Assembly (NCBI GenBank): GCA_965223045.1
Contig: CBDCVN010000013.1
Span: 1,550,001 to 1,614,000, forward strand
Direction of reading: 5' to 3'
DNA from: CBDCVN01 sp965223045
GTDB lineage: Bacteria; Deinococcota; Deinococci; Deinococcales; Trueperaceae
Length of the DNA: 64,000 nucleotides
Shown in pieces: positions 34,701 to 42,907 of the stretch. Below the pieces are notes generated by a model, which worked only from the letters and a program-made list of their open reading frames with translations, was not told where the DNA came from and searched no databases. Position numbers and translations under genes: made by a program. Numbering within the stretch: position 1 is the stretch's first letter; each line of letters starts with the position of its first letter.

Positions 34701-36674
34701 TTGATAACCCTTATGAGTTAGGGTAAGTTTTTCTTGTTTATCCCAAAGTAGGGTTAAAGCAAATTCTAATAGTGGTAAGCGACTTGCATAATCTTGTTGA
34801 TCTGCGTTACTAAGCACATCATCCAAAATACTTTCGGTTAAGCCTACTTCTAAAGTAACACCTTGTTTTCTAGCAGGCCCTTCTATAACTTGATAAAGCT
34901 CTTCACGGCTCATAGGGGTAAGCATTAATGTACTCTGGCTAAGAGCTTGCCCAAATTGGGAGTTATTCAAAGCATAACTCATAAAATCAGAGCGCATAGT
35001 AAGCAATAATCTAAACTTCTCTGTATTTTTCTTATTTACTCTAGTAAGCTGACCAAGAAAGTCATTTTGTACCTCCTTGTTAGGGTTTAGGGTAAATATC
35101 TCTTCAAACTGATCAATTATTAGTACCAAAGGTTGATTGTTCTCCTTAGTTATGTTTTCAATAACTTTGGATAATTGAAGCTCATTATTTCGTAGATCTC
35201 GAGCATAACCCCTAATCTCTTGAAGTTTTTCTCGTGTAGTGTTACCAGCCTCAACATACTCAACTAATGAAGCAGCTAACTGATAAAAGGGGTCACTCTG
35301 AGGTCTAAAGCTAGTAATGAGCCACTCTTTTTCACGTAGTTTTGGTACTAACCCTGCAAATACTAATGAAGATTTGCCACTACCACTATTACCTATTAAA
35401 GCTACTAAGGGCTTTTCATTAATAGCGTTGAGCAATTCTTGCGTAGCCCGTTGACGACCAAAAAAGTAAACTTGGTCTTCCTCACGGAAAGCTGCTAGTC
35501 CTTGGTAAGGATTTGAAGGAACATCATGAAAAAGAGTTTCAAAGTCTTTGATATCAAACAGATGTCCTTCTGAGGAACGCATAAAGAGTACAGGAGTACC
35601 CCACTCAAAATTTTCTTGGAGACTGCCTTGCACAAAAATAGATTTACGAGCAATAGTTAAAGCAGTATCAACGTCTCTACCTGCAGCTAAACCTTCATAA
35701 AATCTCTGGGCTAGGGTAATAGCAGAATTATCAGTTATCTTAAACTGCATTGCTATTACTGCAGAGATACCCCTTCTTACTAGAGTTTGAGCCACGCCAG
35801 TAAAAGAGTCACCTTCAGAATAGGCCCCCTCACAAGCATTTAGAAAAGCTAGTTTTAAGGAATCATGGTCATCTAAAATAGTGCCAAGTTGTTCACTACT
35901 TACAGAATGGCTTCCTTGGTCTTTGTCTTCAAAAATTAGTGTGCCTTGACCACTGTTCTTGTCAAAACCACCATGACCTATAAAATGTAGGGCGTGGTAC
36001 TCTTTACCTACTTTGTTTAAGTCTAGTTCTTCTTGCAATGCAGTCAAAGTAGGGCTTTCCAACTTAGTGAGCTTGAGTAAACCTTTCTTCTCTATTTCTT
36101 GCACTGCTTTCTGCAGAATTTCCCGTTCCTTCTCAACATTTAGATCTGCTGAATCTTTAGGATTTGAAACCACTACTAAAACTTGTAGAGGTGGTTTGGT
36201 TTCTAGTGCCTTAACAGGTTGAGGAAGCTCGAGATAGCGTAGGATAGGAGTATATGATGAAAGAACAATAAATCGCTCATCATTAGGATCGTAGAGATAT
36301 TCCCAAGGTAATTTATTAAGCTCAGGATCATCTAACCTCAGCCTTAAACGTAGTTCAAATTTTCCTCTGCTAGCAGCTTCTATACTTGCTCTAAATACTT
36401 TTCCAATCTCCTGACTAAATACAGCCTTAAAAAGCTGTGAACCAAAGCTTTTTATTTGTTCAGTTACTTCTGTAGCATTTGCAAGCTCTTCATTTGTTTT
36501 AATTCTTTCTCGAGAATTACTACGGGCAACATTGGTAAAAAGCTTTTGCCACTTCTCTATTAAAAAGGGTAGTTCAAATTGATTGCTAGCTTCACCAGCA
36601 GGCGAACTTATGACTCGAGCCTTATAAAGATCTCTATCACGCTCAATAAGTAAATCAAAATTCTGATCATCCAT
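31740..36674 (-). CDS. CHAT-STAND NTPase-transmembrane-WD40 protein
   Basis: 1644 aa. Order: CHAT cysteine-protease domain (about 1-370; His234 in HFIGHGG, Cys281 in FLNACEGA), a STAND-type ATPase (nSTAND1-like) starting NPYQGLAAF with Walker A GNSGSGKSS (428-436, Lys434) and Walker B VLIIDQFEEIF (about 515), a winged-helix region with VIHEALIRSW, one membrane span (about 835-860), and about 14-15 WD40 repeats (about 905-1600) recognised by repeated WD/WN-x ends, enough for two seven-blade propellers. STAND proteins are signal-dependent switches in which the repeat domain senses a ligand. The single span would put the propellers outside the inner membrane if the CHAT end is inside; this is inferred. 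Confidence 0.88.
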   Translation of the reverse strand: MDDQNFDLLIERDRDLYKARVISSPAGEASNQFELPFLIEKWQKLFTNVARSNSRERIKTNEELANATEVTEQIKSFGSQLFKAVFSQEIGKVFRASIEAASRGKFELRLRLRLDDPELNKLPWEYLYDPNDERFIVLSSYTPILRYLELPQPVKALETKPPLQVLVVVSNPKDSADLNVEKEREILQKAVQEIEKKGLLKLTKLESPTLTALQEELDLNKVGKEYHALHFIGHGGFDKNSGQGTLIFEDKDQGSHSVSSEQLGTILDDHDSLKLAFLNACEGAYSEGDSFTGVAQTLVRRGISAVIAMQFKITDNSAITLAQRFYEGLAAGRDVDTALTIARKSIFVQGSLQENFEWGTPVLFMRSSEGHLFDIKDFETLFHDVPSNPYQGLAAFREEDQVYFFGRQRATQELLNAINEKPLVALIGNSGSGKSSLVFAGLVPKLREKEWLITSFRPQSDPFYQLAASLVEYVEAGNTTREKLQEIRGYARDLRNNELQLSKVIENITKENNQPLVLIIDQFEEIFTLNPNKEVQNDFLGQLTRVNKKNTEKFRLLLTMRSDFMSYALNNSQFGQALSQSTLMLTPMSREELYQVIEGPARKQGVTLEVGLTESILDDVLSNADQQDYASRLPLLEFALTLLWDKQEKLTLTHKGYQAIGKVEGALARHAEKVFNQYTPQEQNRLKHIFTQLVRPGEGTEDTRQVGTKEQIGEQNWQLVTKLASERLVITDQAEDTQEETVEVIHEALIRSWQRLGRWVNTDRDFRVWQNRLQPTIKEWQESNFDRNLLLRGRQLLQAEEYLQSHKDQLKTELDFIQASNAYKEEELRKRKQRKLIISTSAVIVLILAMLTTFLGVNINILRNRALASKVSTQALFKQTEAEDEHSDLAILLALQSLQFAKDENSYSRVIKVLQNQSNPFLYASFRGHDNSTILDISYSNNSNLLASISDNGKIVIYDVKEDKVHPKFKVLQISVSNTINDADFSPDNQFLAVGQGDRKVSFWEVETAKQLDFSPLIGHSNDISEVLFNSDGTRLATADSGGGLIIWDTKTGEQIYGLNDLKSHEESITSLIFSNQDSQYLASVDKGNKVVIWDLINGDHVPIENNDNLVKSLTFSVDSTLLAIAYDREGTSIWDIKTSKLKLNLINEKDVVEDIAFHPNRKLLVESQRNGHINVWNLETEKILETISGYNGSSNMEFSPDGNYFASTTSDSRQSKSEVVVWDTSTWKKIRSYRGHSDIINKITFSPEEKTLATSDRDGSVMIWNLEAGKMFWRLLGGENIKVYDRIYDLEFSPDGNIVAVGDSGITLLNAQTGKILKSQSEQESGVSNFYRIDFSPDGNYLVSASKGKLTVWDSKLNESPCHIEGHAEQEFNAEFSSDGRHIVSISDKRNVVIWDLKQQCPTLDNLEPSTEPSPNKHRVLGDQDCSRKALRKNREKKDCVSVVTYSMDGSKVAAGLRDGTVTVWDLQSGENKQFHTLKGEGGRIIDIQFSPDDKLLAASSLDSRVILWNVKKGTIYHSLIGHEGAVQSIVFKDNKKLATASSDKRVFLWDVKSGRKLHTLEGHRDAISSVTFTSDGNRLISGTKDGEVIAWNLDISSEALQTLGCRLAGRNLTSEEWERYIYSFSKKPKPRKGVCQATQEGL

Positions 36675-36703
36675 AACCTAAAAAACCCAACCTTTCATCT
36701 AAA

Positions 36704-39700
36704 TTAAGAAGAACTATTATTTGGCTCTAGTACAGCTACAAGATGCCTTAAGCTCTCCTCATTTTCAAAGTAATGCAAGTGATCACAAGCAGTATCGTAA
36801 ATCTTTGGCGCTGGTTGCCTCTCAGCTGTTATACTTTTGATACTCTCCACAGAAACTGCCAAGTCATTAGGTTTTCTAAATAACAGTACAGTCACTACGT
36901 TATCTTTGACTAATCCCAGTGCCTCCCACAGTCGTTTAAGTTGTTTCTGAGGCCATACTAGCTCCTCACCAAAATCATCCTCCGAAGCTTTTTGGCTTAG
37001 AACATCTCCTGCAATTAAAGTGTAAGGGCAGTTTGGATCTAGGCTTTCAGCCAGCTCTTTAATAAACGATGAGTCTTTGCTCATTTGATCTAGACTTCTG
37101 TCAATCCTACCCCCAACCCTGCTGGAAAGCTCGCTTAATCTGCTTACTGTATGGTCAGCGTTTGGTGTGACTAGAATGTTATTCATTACCATAGCTGACA
37201 TGGTTCTTAACCAGTTCTTAATCGGTGTAATATGACCAAAAACAGCGTTGCTAACAGCTGCCCATGGCGAGCCAGCATTTGGCGTTCCCAACATTACTAA
37301 CTGACTTACTACATTGTTGCCATCTAAACGCTCTATAAACCATCTTGAAACAAGGCCACCCATAGAATGAGCCACTATATCCAAGGTTTTACCATGCTCT
37401 GGACCTAAATAAATGGTTGCTAGCTTATCCCTTAAGATTTCAGCATTAGTTTGAATTTCAGTATTTAGGTTCTCATAATCATAAGTTAGTTTTAGGTCAT
37501 AGGTGTCAAGAATATTTTTCTCTTCACCATTTACTGTAACCTTTTGTGCATGCTTGTGAATGTTGGCTAGGAAATGTTTATTGTCATTAGAACCAAGTAT
37601 ACCGTGTATAACAAGTAAGATTCGGTCTGCTTTAGCTACATCATCCTTAAGGTCCTCAAGCTTTTCATTTGGTAAAATAAACACCTCACCATCATCCCTA
37701 ACACCAGCTTTGGTAAGGCGTGAGAGGTTAAACTCTTTACCAGAAGCATTAGCGATCATTTTACGGAAGTAAAGATTAATAGAAGCTCCTGGCCTGCGAG
37801 TTTTGGTACCTTCTTTTGGGTTAGGAGGTAAACTTTCTATGATAACTTGAGTTTGGTCATTTTCTTTGTTGGTGTAGCCTAAAGGTAAATAAAATTCACC
37901 ATCAAAAGTTATTGGCAAAAGGTATTCATTATCCTTTAGTGGAGCACTAACATTAACTTTAAGAGGGTTTTCTTCATTGACGGCTTCGGGGTTTTTAACA
38001 TCATCTAACTTAATAACACTTAAGCCCGGGTCGGCACCTTGAGCAGTAGTAAAACTAAAAGGCTTGCTAAAAGCCTCACTGAGGGTAGGGTCAAGATCCA
38101 GTACTCCAGGTACAAACTGGGGTATGTCTAACTTTTCTCCCTCTTTTTTATCTCTATTCACCTCTTCTGTAGCACTCCTAAGCCCACGCACAGTCTCGTT
38201 CTCACTAGCAAGACTCACCTTGGCAACTAGCTCTGAGTGTGGCTCGAGCGTAGCCACTACTTGCCCACTATCACCTGCTCTAAGTTCTGTAGATTGTGTG
38301 CTTGAAAGGGCTTTAATTTTTGATGGTGCAACAGTAGTTATCGTAATAGTTTTGGTGAACCAATCATCTATCTTAGGTCTTTTGATGATTTCGCGCGTTT
38401 GCGCATATTTCATTAGTCCATCAAGAGTCCCACCTATGCTACGAGTTGATGTTTCGGCCCCACGGGCTTTTTGATATTCTTCTAGTTTAGCTTGGGTAAG
38501 CAAGTAAGGATCAAATTCATTGGTGCTAATGATTAGTTTATATACATCTTTGCGTTCTGTGATCCCATTTTCTCTAAGTTCTTCAGGTATTCCCATATAA
38601 ATATGATTATCGCCCTCCTCGTCAACGTATTTGATTTCAGGGGCTTCTTTGGGCTCGAGCCGATTACTAGGCAAATCTAAGACACCGATAGCAAAGCTCT
38701 CAGAAAGCTCCATAACAGCACAGTGAAGAGTAGCACGGTTATATTCTTCATCAAGTTTTACTGATAATGTAAAGCTGGGGTAGGGAAAATCCTCGTCATC
38801 TGTGTAATGCAGTAACAACTCTCCCTCGGTAAGCTCTTCACCATTAATAAGCAACTTCACATCATCAGTTTTTAGACGACGAGTATTGGGATTGTCTAAC
38901 TCGACAATTTGTTGCCAGCGGGCTATGTGCTCGAGTTTTTTAATGGCATCTCTAGCTGTTTCTGGCTTGTACCCTCCCTTAATTTCACGAACTAGAGGCT
39001 CGGTATCGCTAGACCTTTTAATTAAGTACATGTCATCTTTGGCATCCAAGATATACTTTGGCGCTTTATCTTCTCTTACAAAAGCAGAAGGCTTACCATC
39101 ATTTACTATTCCTAAAGCTTGACGAGCTTGCTTGATGCCTTGTTCATCACCTGTAAAAAGTACTGTTAGGGGAGGCAAAGGGAATTTGGTAATTACAGCT
39201 TCATATTGGCCTTCAGAAAGCTCCTCATTGTTATTTAAGATTATCTTTAGCTCGCTTTTCCCCGGAGATACCTTAGTAACTATTGCTGTAGCAAGAGCCT
39301 TTTGGGGATCGTTTAAAGTTTCTTCATCACTATCTTGTTCAAAGATCACAAGCTCTGTTTGTTCACCATTACTACCCAATGAAATTCCATGAACACTACC
39401 AGCATCTAAAATCCATTTTTGCCTACTATACTTAACCAGATAGCTAGTCCGTTCTTTAATAACACCACCCAGAAACTCCTCTTTAGGATTGGCTTTATTT
39501 ACAACATTGATTTGTGGATGTTGTTTATTAACAGTATTTTGGACCTTAGCCCTTACCCTAGAAAGCAGTTCATGATAGCTTAACGAGCGCTTAGAAGACT
39601 CTAGCGTTTTACGCAAGAAGTATGAGAAGGCACCCCACTGTTTACCATCTTGGTTGTATTCTTTAGCTAGTTCGTTATCTTGACAAGCAGCAAGAGTTAT

Positions 39701-40288
39701 GTGCTTGCCTTCAGGAATTTGCTTTATTGCCTCGAGGTCAGTTCCATTACCACTATAGAAACAATACTTCTCTAAAGGCCTTGATTCACTATGCCGACTA
39801 GTTAGCCTTACATTGACTGTTTCTTCCTCAGGATCCCTAGTACCCGAACTTGAATGACAGCAATCTAAAATAACACTAACATGTACACCATCTTTAGCTA
39901 CTTGGCTAATGAGATAGCGCAACTCCTTATCAGCTAGGTCAACGTGGCCAGGCAAGCGACTATCATGACAAACTAATGTTTCATTTAAATGATCAGGTTC
40001 AATATCCCAAAACTCTTTAGGAGCTTCTTCTTGTGAACCATGACCAGCATAGTAAAAAAGGGCTACATCACCTTGCTGGGCTTTTTTTAAGGATTCAAAA
40101 CCCTTAAGAATAGCTTGATGGGTAGCGTTTTCATTGATGAGTAACTTAGTATGTACTTCAACATCATCATCTTTACGATTTTCAAGATATTCTTTAAATA
40201 GGGTTACGTCATTGACACAGCCAGCTAGATTGCTAACATTACCAGCATATCTATCAATACCAACTAAAAGTGCGTAAATACTTTTCAT
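36704..40288 (-). CDS. Caspase-like protease fused to an alpha/beta hydrolase
   Basis: 1194 aa. The N-terminus (about 1-270) is a peptidase C14 caspase/metacaspase domain: LLVGIDRY at the start, catalytic His83 in YYAGHGSQ, and catalytic Cys144 in LDCCHSSSG. A long middle region (about 280-880) with beta-rich, unrecognised sequence follows. Residues about 885-1190 form a lipase/PGAP1-type alpha/beta hydrolase: oxyanion segment VIHGILGS (about 890) and nucleophile Ser975 in IVAHSMGG, with later Asp/His candidates. No signal peptide or membrane span. GGAGG precedes the ATG. As first gene of the operon it is the likely effector: a caspase arm for activation or cleavage and a lipase/esterase arm that could attack membrane lipids. 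Confidence 0.87.
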   Translation of the reverse strand: MKSIYALLVGIDRYAGNVSNLAGCVNDVTLFKEYLENRKDDDVEVHTKLLINENATHQAILKGFESLKKAQQGDVALFYYAGHGSQEEAPKEFWDIEPDHLNETLVCHDSRLPGHVDLADKELRYLISQVAKDGVHVSVILDCCHSSSGTRDPEEETVNVRLTSRHSESRPLEKYCFYSGNGTDLEAIKQIPEGKHITLAACQDNELAKEYNQDGKQWGAFSYFLRKTLESSKRSLSYHELLSRVRAKVQNTVNKQHPQINVVNKANPKEEFLGGVIKERTSYLVKYSRQKWILDAGSVHGISLGSNGEQTELVIFEQDSDEETLNDPQKALATAIVTKVSPGKSELKIILNNNEELSEGQYEAVITKFPLPPLTVLFTGDEQGIKQARQALGIVNDGKPSAFVREDKAPKYILDAKDDMYLIKRSSDTEPLVREIKGGYKPETARDAIKKLEHIARWQQIVELDNPNTRRLKTDDVKLLINGEELTEGELLLHYTDDEDFPYPSFTLSVKLDEEYNRATLHCAVMELSESFAIGVLDLPSNRLEPKEAPEIKYVDEEGDNHIYMGIPEELRENGITERKDVYKLIISTNEFDPYLLTQAKLEEYQKARGAETSTRSIGGTLDGLMKYAQTREIIKRPKIDDWFTKTITITTVAPSKIKALSSTQSTELRAGDSGQVVATLEPHSELVAKVSLASENETVRGLRSATEEVNRDKKEGEKLDIPQFVPGVLDLDPTLSEAFSKPFSFTTAQGADPGLSVIKLDDVKNPEAVNEENPLKVNVSAPLKDNEYLLPITFDGEFYLPLGYTNKENDQTQVIIESLPPNPKEGTKTRRPGASINLYFRKMIANASGKEFNLSRLTKAGVRDDGEVFILPNEKLEDLKDDVAKADRILLVIHGILGSNDNKHFLANIHKHAQKVTVNGEEKNILDTYDLKLTYDYENLNTEIQTNAEILRDKLATIYLGPEHGKTLDIVAHSMGGLVSRWFIERLDGNNVVSQLVMLGTPNAGSPWAAVSNAVFGHITPIKNWLRTMSAMVMNNILVTPNADHTVSRLSELSSRVGGRIDRSLDQMSKDSSFIKELAESLDPNCPYTLIAGDVLSQKASEDDFGEELVWPQKQLKRLWEALGLVKDNVVTVLLFRKPNDLAVSVESIKSITAERQPAPKIYDTACDHLHYFENEESLRHLVAVLEPNNSSS

Positions 40289-40524
40289 TCTACCTCCTGT
40301 GGGTCAGATTTTATTGGATAAACCCACTTAGCTGTAAGGTTAAACCCTTTCTAAAACTCTCCTGTCATCTATATTAGATATCCTGACCCGTATGGTTTTA
40401 GGGTTGCTAGTATAACTCACATGTTACCTTATTTACAAGGGTGCCATATTCTCTTGCAATTGTTGCTATAAGCACCGTTAATGCATGTGGCATTTATATA
40501 CATCCTAAGTTATTATAGACAAAT
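40289..40524. promoter_or_regulatory. Divergent promoter region between the CHAT/caspase operon and pyrR
   Basis: On the right side, TATTAT (40511-40516) ends eight bases before the pyrR ATG, so pyrR is probably leaderless. On the left side, the caspase gene has a GGAGG ribosome site; a TAATAT box near 40370-40376 (reverse strand) would give a leader of about 80-90 bases. No PyrR-binding attenuator was recognised. Confidence 0.45.
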
Positions 40525-41082
40525 ATGCCTCTTGTTCATAAAGCCTCTATAATGACAGGGGAAGAAATAAGCAGAACCTTAACACGGATTGCTCAGCAAA
40601 TAATTGAGAAAAATAAAGGTGCAGCTAATTTGGCTATGATAGGTATCCATACACGAGGTGTGCCCATTGCTAATCGCTTGGCTGAACTTATAGGGCAGTT
40701 TGGCGGTATAACTCCTCCCTTAGGACAATTAGATATAACCTTATACAGAGACGATTTGAGCGAAATTGCCTTACAACCAATTGTCAAAAAAAGTGAAGTC
40801 CCTTTTGATGTTGCTGGTAAGTGCATAGTGCTTTGTGATGATGTGCTATACACAGGTAGAACTATCAGGGCTGCCTTGAACGCACTTATCGATTTAGGTC
40901 GTCCTAACTGTATACAGCTAGCAGTACTTATCGATAGAGGACATCGCGAGCTACCTATTAATGCAGACTACATAGGTAAAAGCGTGCCTACAAGCCGTCA
41001 AGAAAATGTCAAAGTAAAAGTTAAGCCAATTGATGGTGAAGAAGGTGTTGACCTTTTAGAGGATAGAGCCAATGAAACGTAA
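40525..41082 (+). CDS. pyrR: PyrR, uracil phosphoribosyltransferase / pyr regulator
   Basis: 185 aa. The PRPP-binding loop IVLCDDVLYTGRTIRAA and the GIHTRGVPIANRL segment identify the PyrR family. PyrR binds pyr mRNA leaders in a UMP-dependent way in several bacteria and has weak UPRTase activity. Here no leader or attenuator is visible, since the transcript would be leaderless, so control may act at another site. It overlaps pyrB by 11 bases. Confidence 0.93.
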   Translation: MPLVHKASIMTGEEISRTLTRIAQQIIEKNKGAANLAMIGIHTRGVPIANRLAELIGQFGGITPPLGQLDITLYRDDLSEIALQPIVKKSEVPFDVAGKCIVLCDDVLYTGRTIRAALNALIDLGRPNCIQLAVLIDRGHRELPINADYIGKSVPTSRQENVKVKVKPIDGEEGVDLLEDRANET

Positions 41083-41995
41083 GCACCTACTAGACCTTTA
41101 TGATTGGTCAAAAGAAGATATTCTTACTTTTTTTGAGACAGCAGATGCTATGGCAGAAGTCATGCAACGAACTGTTAAGAAAGTTCCATCCTTACAAGGT
41201 TTTACAGTAGGTACATTGTTTTTTGAAAACTCAACACGCACTAAGCTTTCTTTTGAAAGGGCAGCAAAGGCACAGAGTGCAGATGTGCTGAATTTTGCTG
41301 CTGGCAGCTCGAGCTTATCTAAAGGAGAGTCACTAAAAGACACTTTAAAAACCATTGATGCAATGCAAATAGATGCCTATGTTGTGCGCCATGTTGCTCC
41401 GGGAGTTCCCTATCAACTTACTAAATGGACAGACGCTAGCATCATTAATGCTGGTGATGGTAGGCGTGCTCACCCAACTCAGGCTCTGCTAGACAGCTAT
41501 ACTTTTAGGAATGAGTTTGCCAACTTTGATGGCTTTGAGGGGAAAAAGCTAGCTATTGTAGGAGATGTTTTACATTCTCGAGTAGCGCGCAGCAATATTA
41601 TTTTGTGGACTAAACTTGGGGCAGAGGTAACTCTTTGTGGACCCAAAACCTTATTGCCAGTAGAGCTTAAAGATACAAAAGTTACACTCACACACAATAT
41701 TTATGAAGCGGTTGAAGGTGCTCATGTAGTTATGGCACTGCGCCTTCAAAAAGAGCGCATGACACAGGGTTTACTTCCCTCTATAGAAGAGTATCAAGCT
41801 TGCTACCAGGTTAATGAAGATGTAATGCAATATGCCTACCCTGAAGCACTAATAATGCACCCTGGTCCTATGAATCGTGATGTGGAAATTTCTAGTGGTT
41901 TAGCGGATAGTGAAAATAGTGTTATAGAAAAACAAGTTGCTAATGGCATACCCATCCGTATGGCAGTTTTCTATAAGCTTCTAATTGGAAAATAA
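41072..41995 (+). CDS. pyrB: Aspartate carbamoyltransferase, catalytic subunit
   Basis: 307 aa. It makes N-carbamoyl-aspartate in pyrimidine synthesis. The carbamoyl phosphate motif ENSTRTKLSFE, the HPTQALLD motif and the aspartate-loop region HPGPMNRDVEI are intact. It begins inside the end of pyrR. The frequently adjacent pyrC is absent; a leftward acyltransferase gene follows. Confidence 0.95.
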   Translation: MKRKHLLDLYDWSKEDILTFFETADAMAEVMQRTVKKVPSLQGFTVGTLFFENSTRTKLSFERAAKAQSADVLNFAAGSSSLSKGESLKDTLKTIDAMQIDAYVVRHVAPGVPYQLTKWTDASIINAGDGRRAHPTQALLDSYTFRNEFANFDGFEGKKLAIVGDVLHSRVARSNIILWTKLGAEVTLCGPKTLLPVELKDTKVTLTHNIYEAVEGAHVVMALRLQKERMTQGLLPSIEEYQACYQVNEDVMQYAYPEALIMHPGPMNRDVEISSGLADSENSVIEKQVANGIPIRMAVFYKLLIGK

Positions 41996-42014
41996 GCAGT
42001 TCTTATTAGTTTAA

Positions 42015-42848
42015 TCAAGTCCCTGCTTTGAATATATTTGGGTGTTTATAGGGGTTCAAGAAGATTTTCTGAAACCGTTGCAAAAGCTGTGCTCCATGCA
42101 CACCATCAGCATAGCGATGATCTACAGTAAAGCTGAGAGTAACACAATTTCTCACCACCACAACACCATTTTCAACAATGGCTGTTTCATATGGTTTACC
42201 TATACCAATGATCATGGGGCATCGTGAATAAGGAGATAAGGGAATCAATGCATTTTTAACTCCTAGAGCTCCAATATTACTAATAATCACTGAACCAAAC
42301 CTATCTCTTGGAATGCCAAATCGATTTAAAGGCGTGTTTAGTGTATATTGAAAAAACTCCTGAAAACTTAGTAAAGGCACGAGTAGCCAGTTAGGAAGGT
42401 TTTCTAAAAGCCTCTGGACGCGTTGCATTTCTTTGTCTTTTCCCTCACGTAAGTTCTTTGCACCTACTTCACACAATTCTGCCACTTGAGTGATGCTTTT
42501 TTGTGGTGCATCACGAATAACAAGTCCAGATAGGTCTTTACCTTTTGAAGTCCTTAATAAAGTAGTTATAAATACATCAGTTTGCTTGCGCTCAAACAGA
42601 TTGCCCACACGAAGTAAAGTATTTAGCTGGGAGTACTTTTCTAGACAGTAAGCTACTACCTTAGCAATGTAATGTGTGAGTGTTAGTGGAATAGGTGAAG
42701 CATAATCTTTTAGGAAAGAGATGGCTTGTTCTACAGGTAGTTCGAGCCAGCTATAAGTACTAGGATCACGGGGGTGACGCCAGCTAGCTATGGCAGCTTT
42801 TCGATAACTGGTAAGTTGCTTTTTCTCTCCAATAGGAATATTACTCAA
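42015..42848 (-). CDS. Stand-alone 2-oxoacid dehydrogenase E2-type acyltransferase domain
   Basis: 277 aa. Only the catalytic domain is present, with the active-site DHRYADGVHGAQ near residue 245 and the FGSVIISNIG segment; no lipoyl or subunit-binding domain precedes it. Normal E2 proteins are over 400 aa with lipoyl domains that carry the acyl group. The helical N-terminal part is chloramphenicol-acetyltransferase-like. It may acylate another small molecule or protein. No E1 or E3 genes lie in this window. Confidence 0.8.
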   Translation of the reverse strand: MSNIPIGEKKQLTSYRKAAIASWRHPRDPSTYSWLELPVEQAISFLKDYASPIPLTLTHYIAKVVAYCLEKYSQLNTLLRVGNLFERKQTDVFITTLLRTSKGKDLSGLVIRDAPQKSITQVAELCEVGAKNLREGKDKEMQRVQRLLENLPNWLLVPLLSFQEFFQYTLNTPLNRFGIPRDRFGSVIISNIGALGVKNALIPLSPYSRCPMIIGIGKPYETAIVENGVVVVRNCVTLSFTVDHRYADGVHGAQLLQRFQKIFLNPYKHPNIFKAGT

Positions 42849-42907
42849 CGTTTACTCCTTAAAAATATTCAGATAAATTCTTGCTTTATCAATAATGGAA
42901 GTATATT

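Noticed and set aside
38064..38474. A 136-aa + strand open frame inside the caspase-lipase gene.
   Set aside because: Ser/Ala/Leu-rich antisense frame of a long real gene; no start signal or known domain.
27747..40288. Eukaryotic contamination because of caspase and WD40 domains.
   Set aside because: Genes are intronless, tightly packed with Shine-Dalgarno sites, share composition with neighbours, carry CTCGAG sites, and CHAT/STAND/WD40 proteins are known in bacteria.
40289..40524. A PyrR-controlled attenuator before pyrR.
   Set aside because: No terminator/antiterminator pair or binding loop is visible, and the -10-like box lies eight bases from the start codon, leaving no room for a leader.
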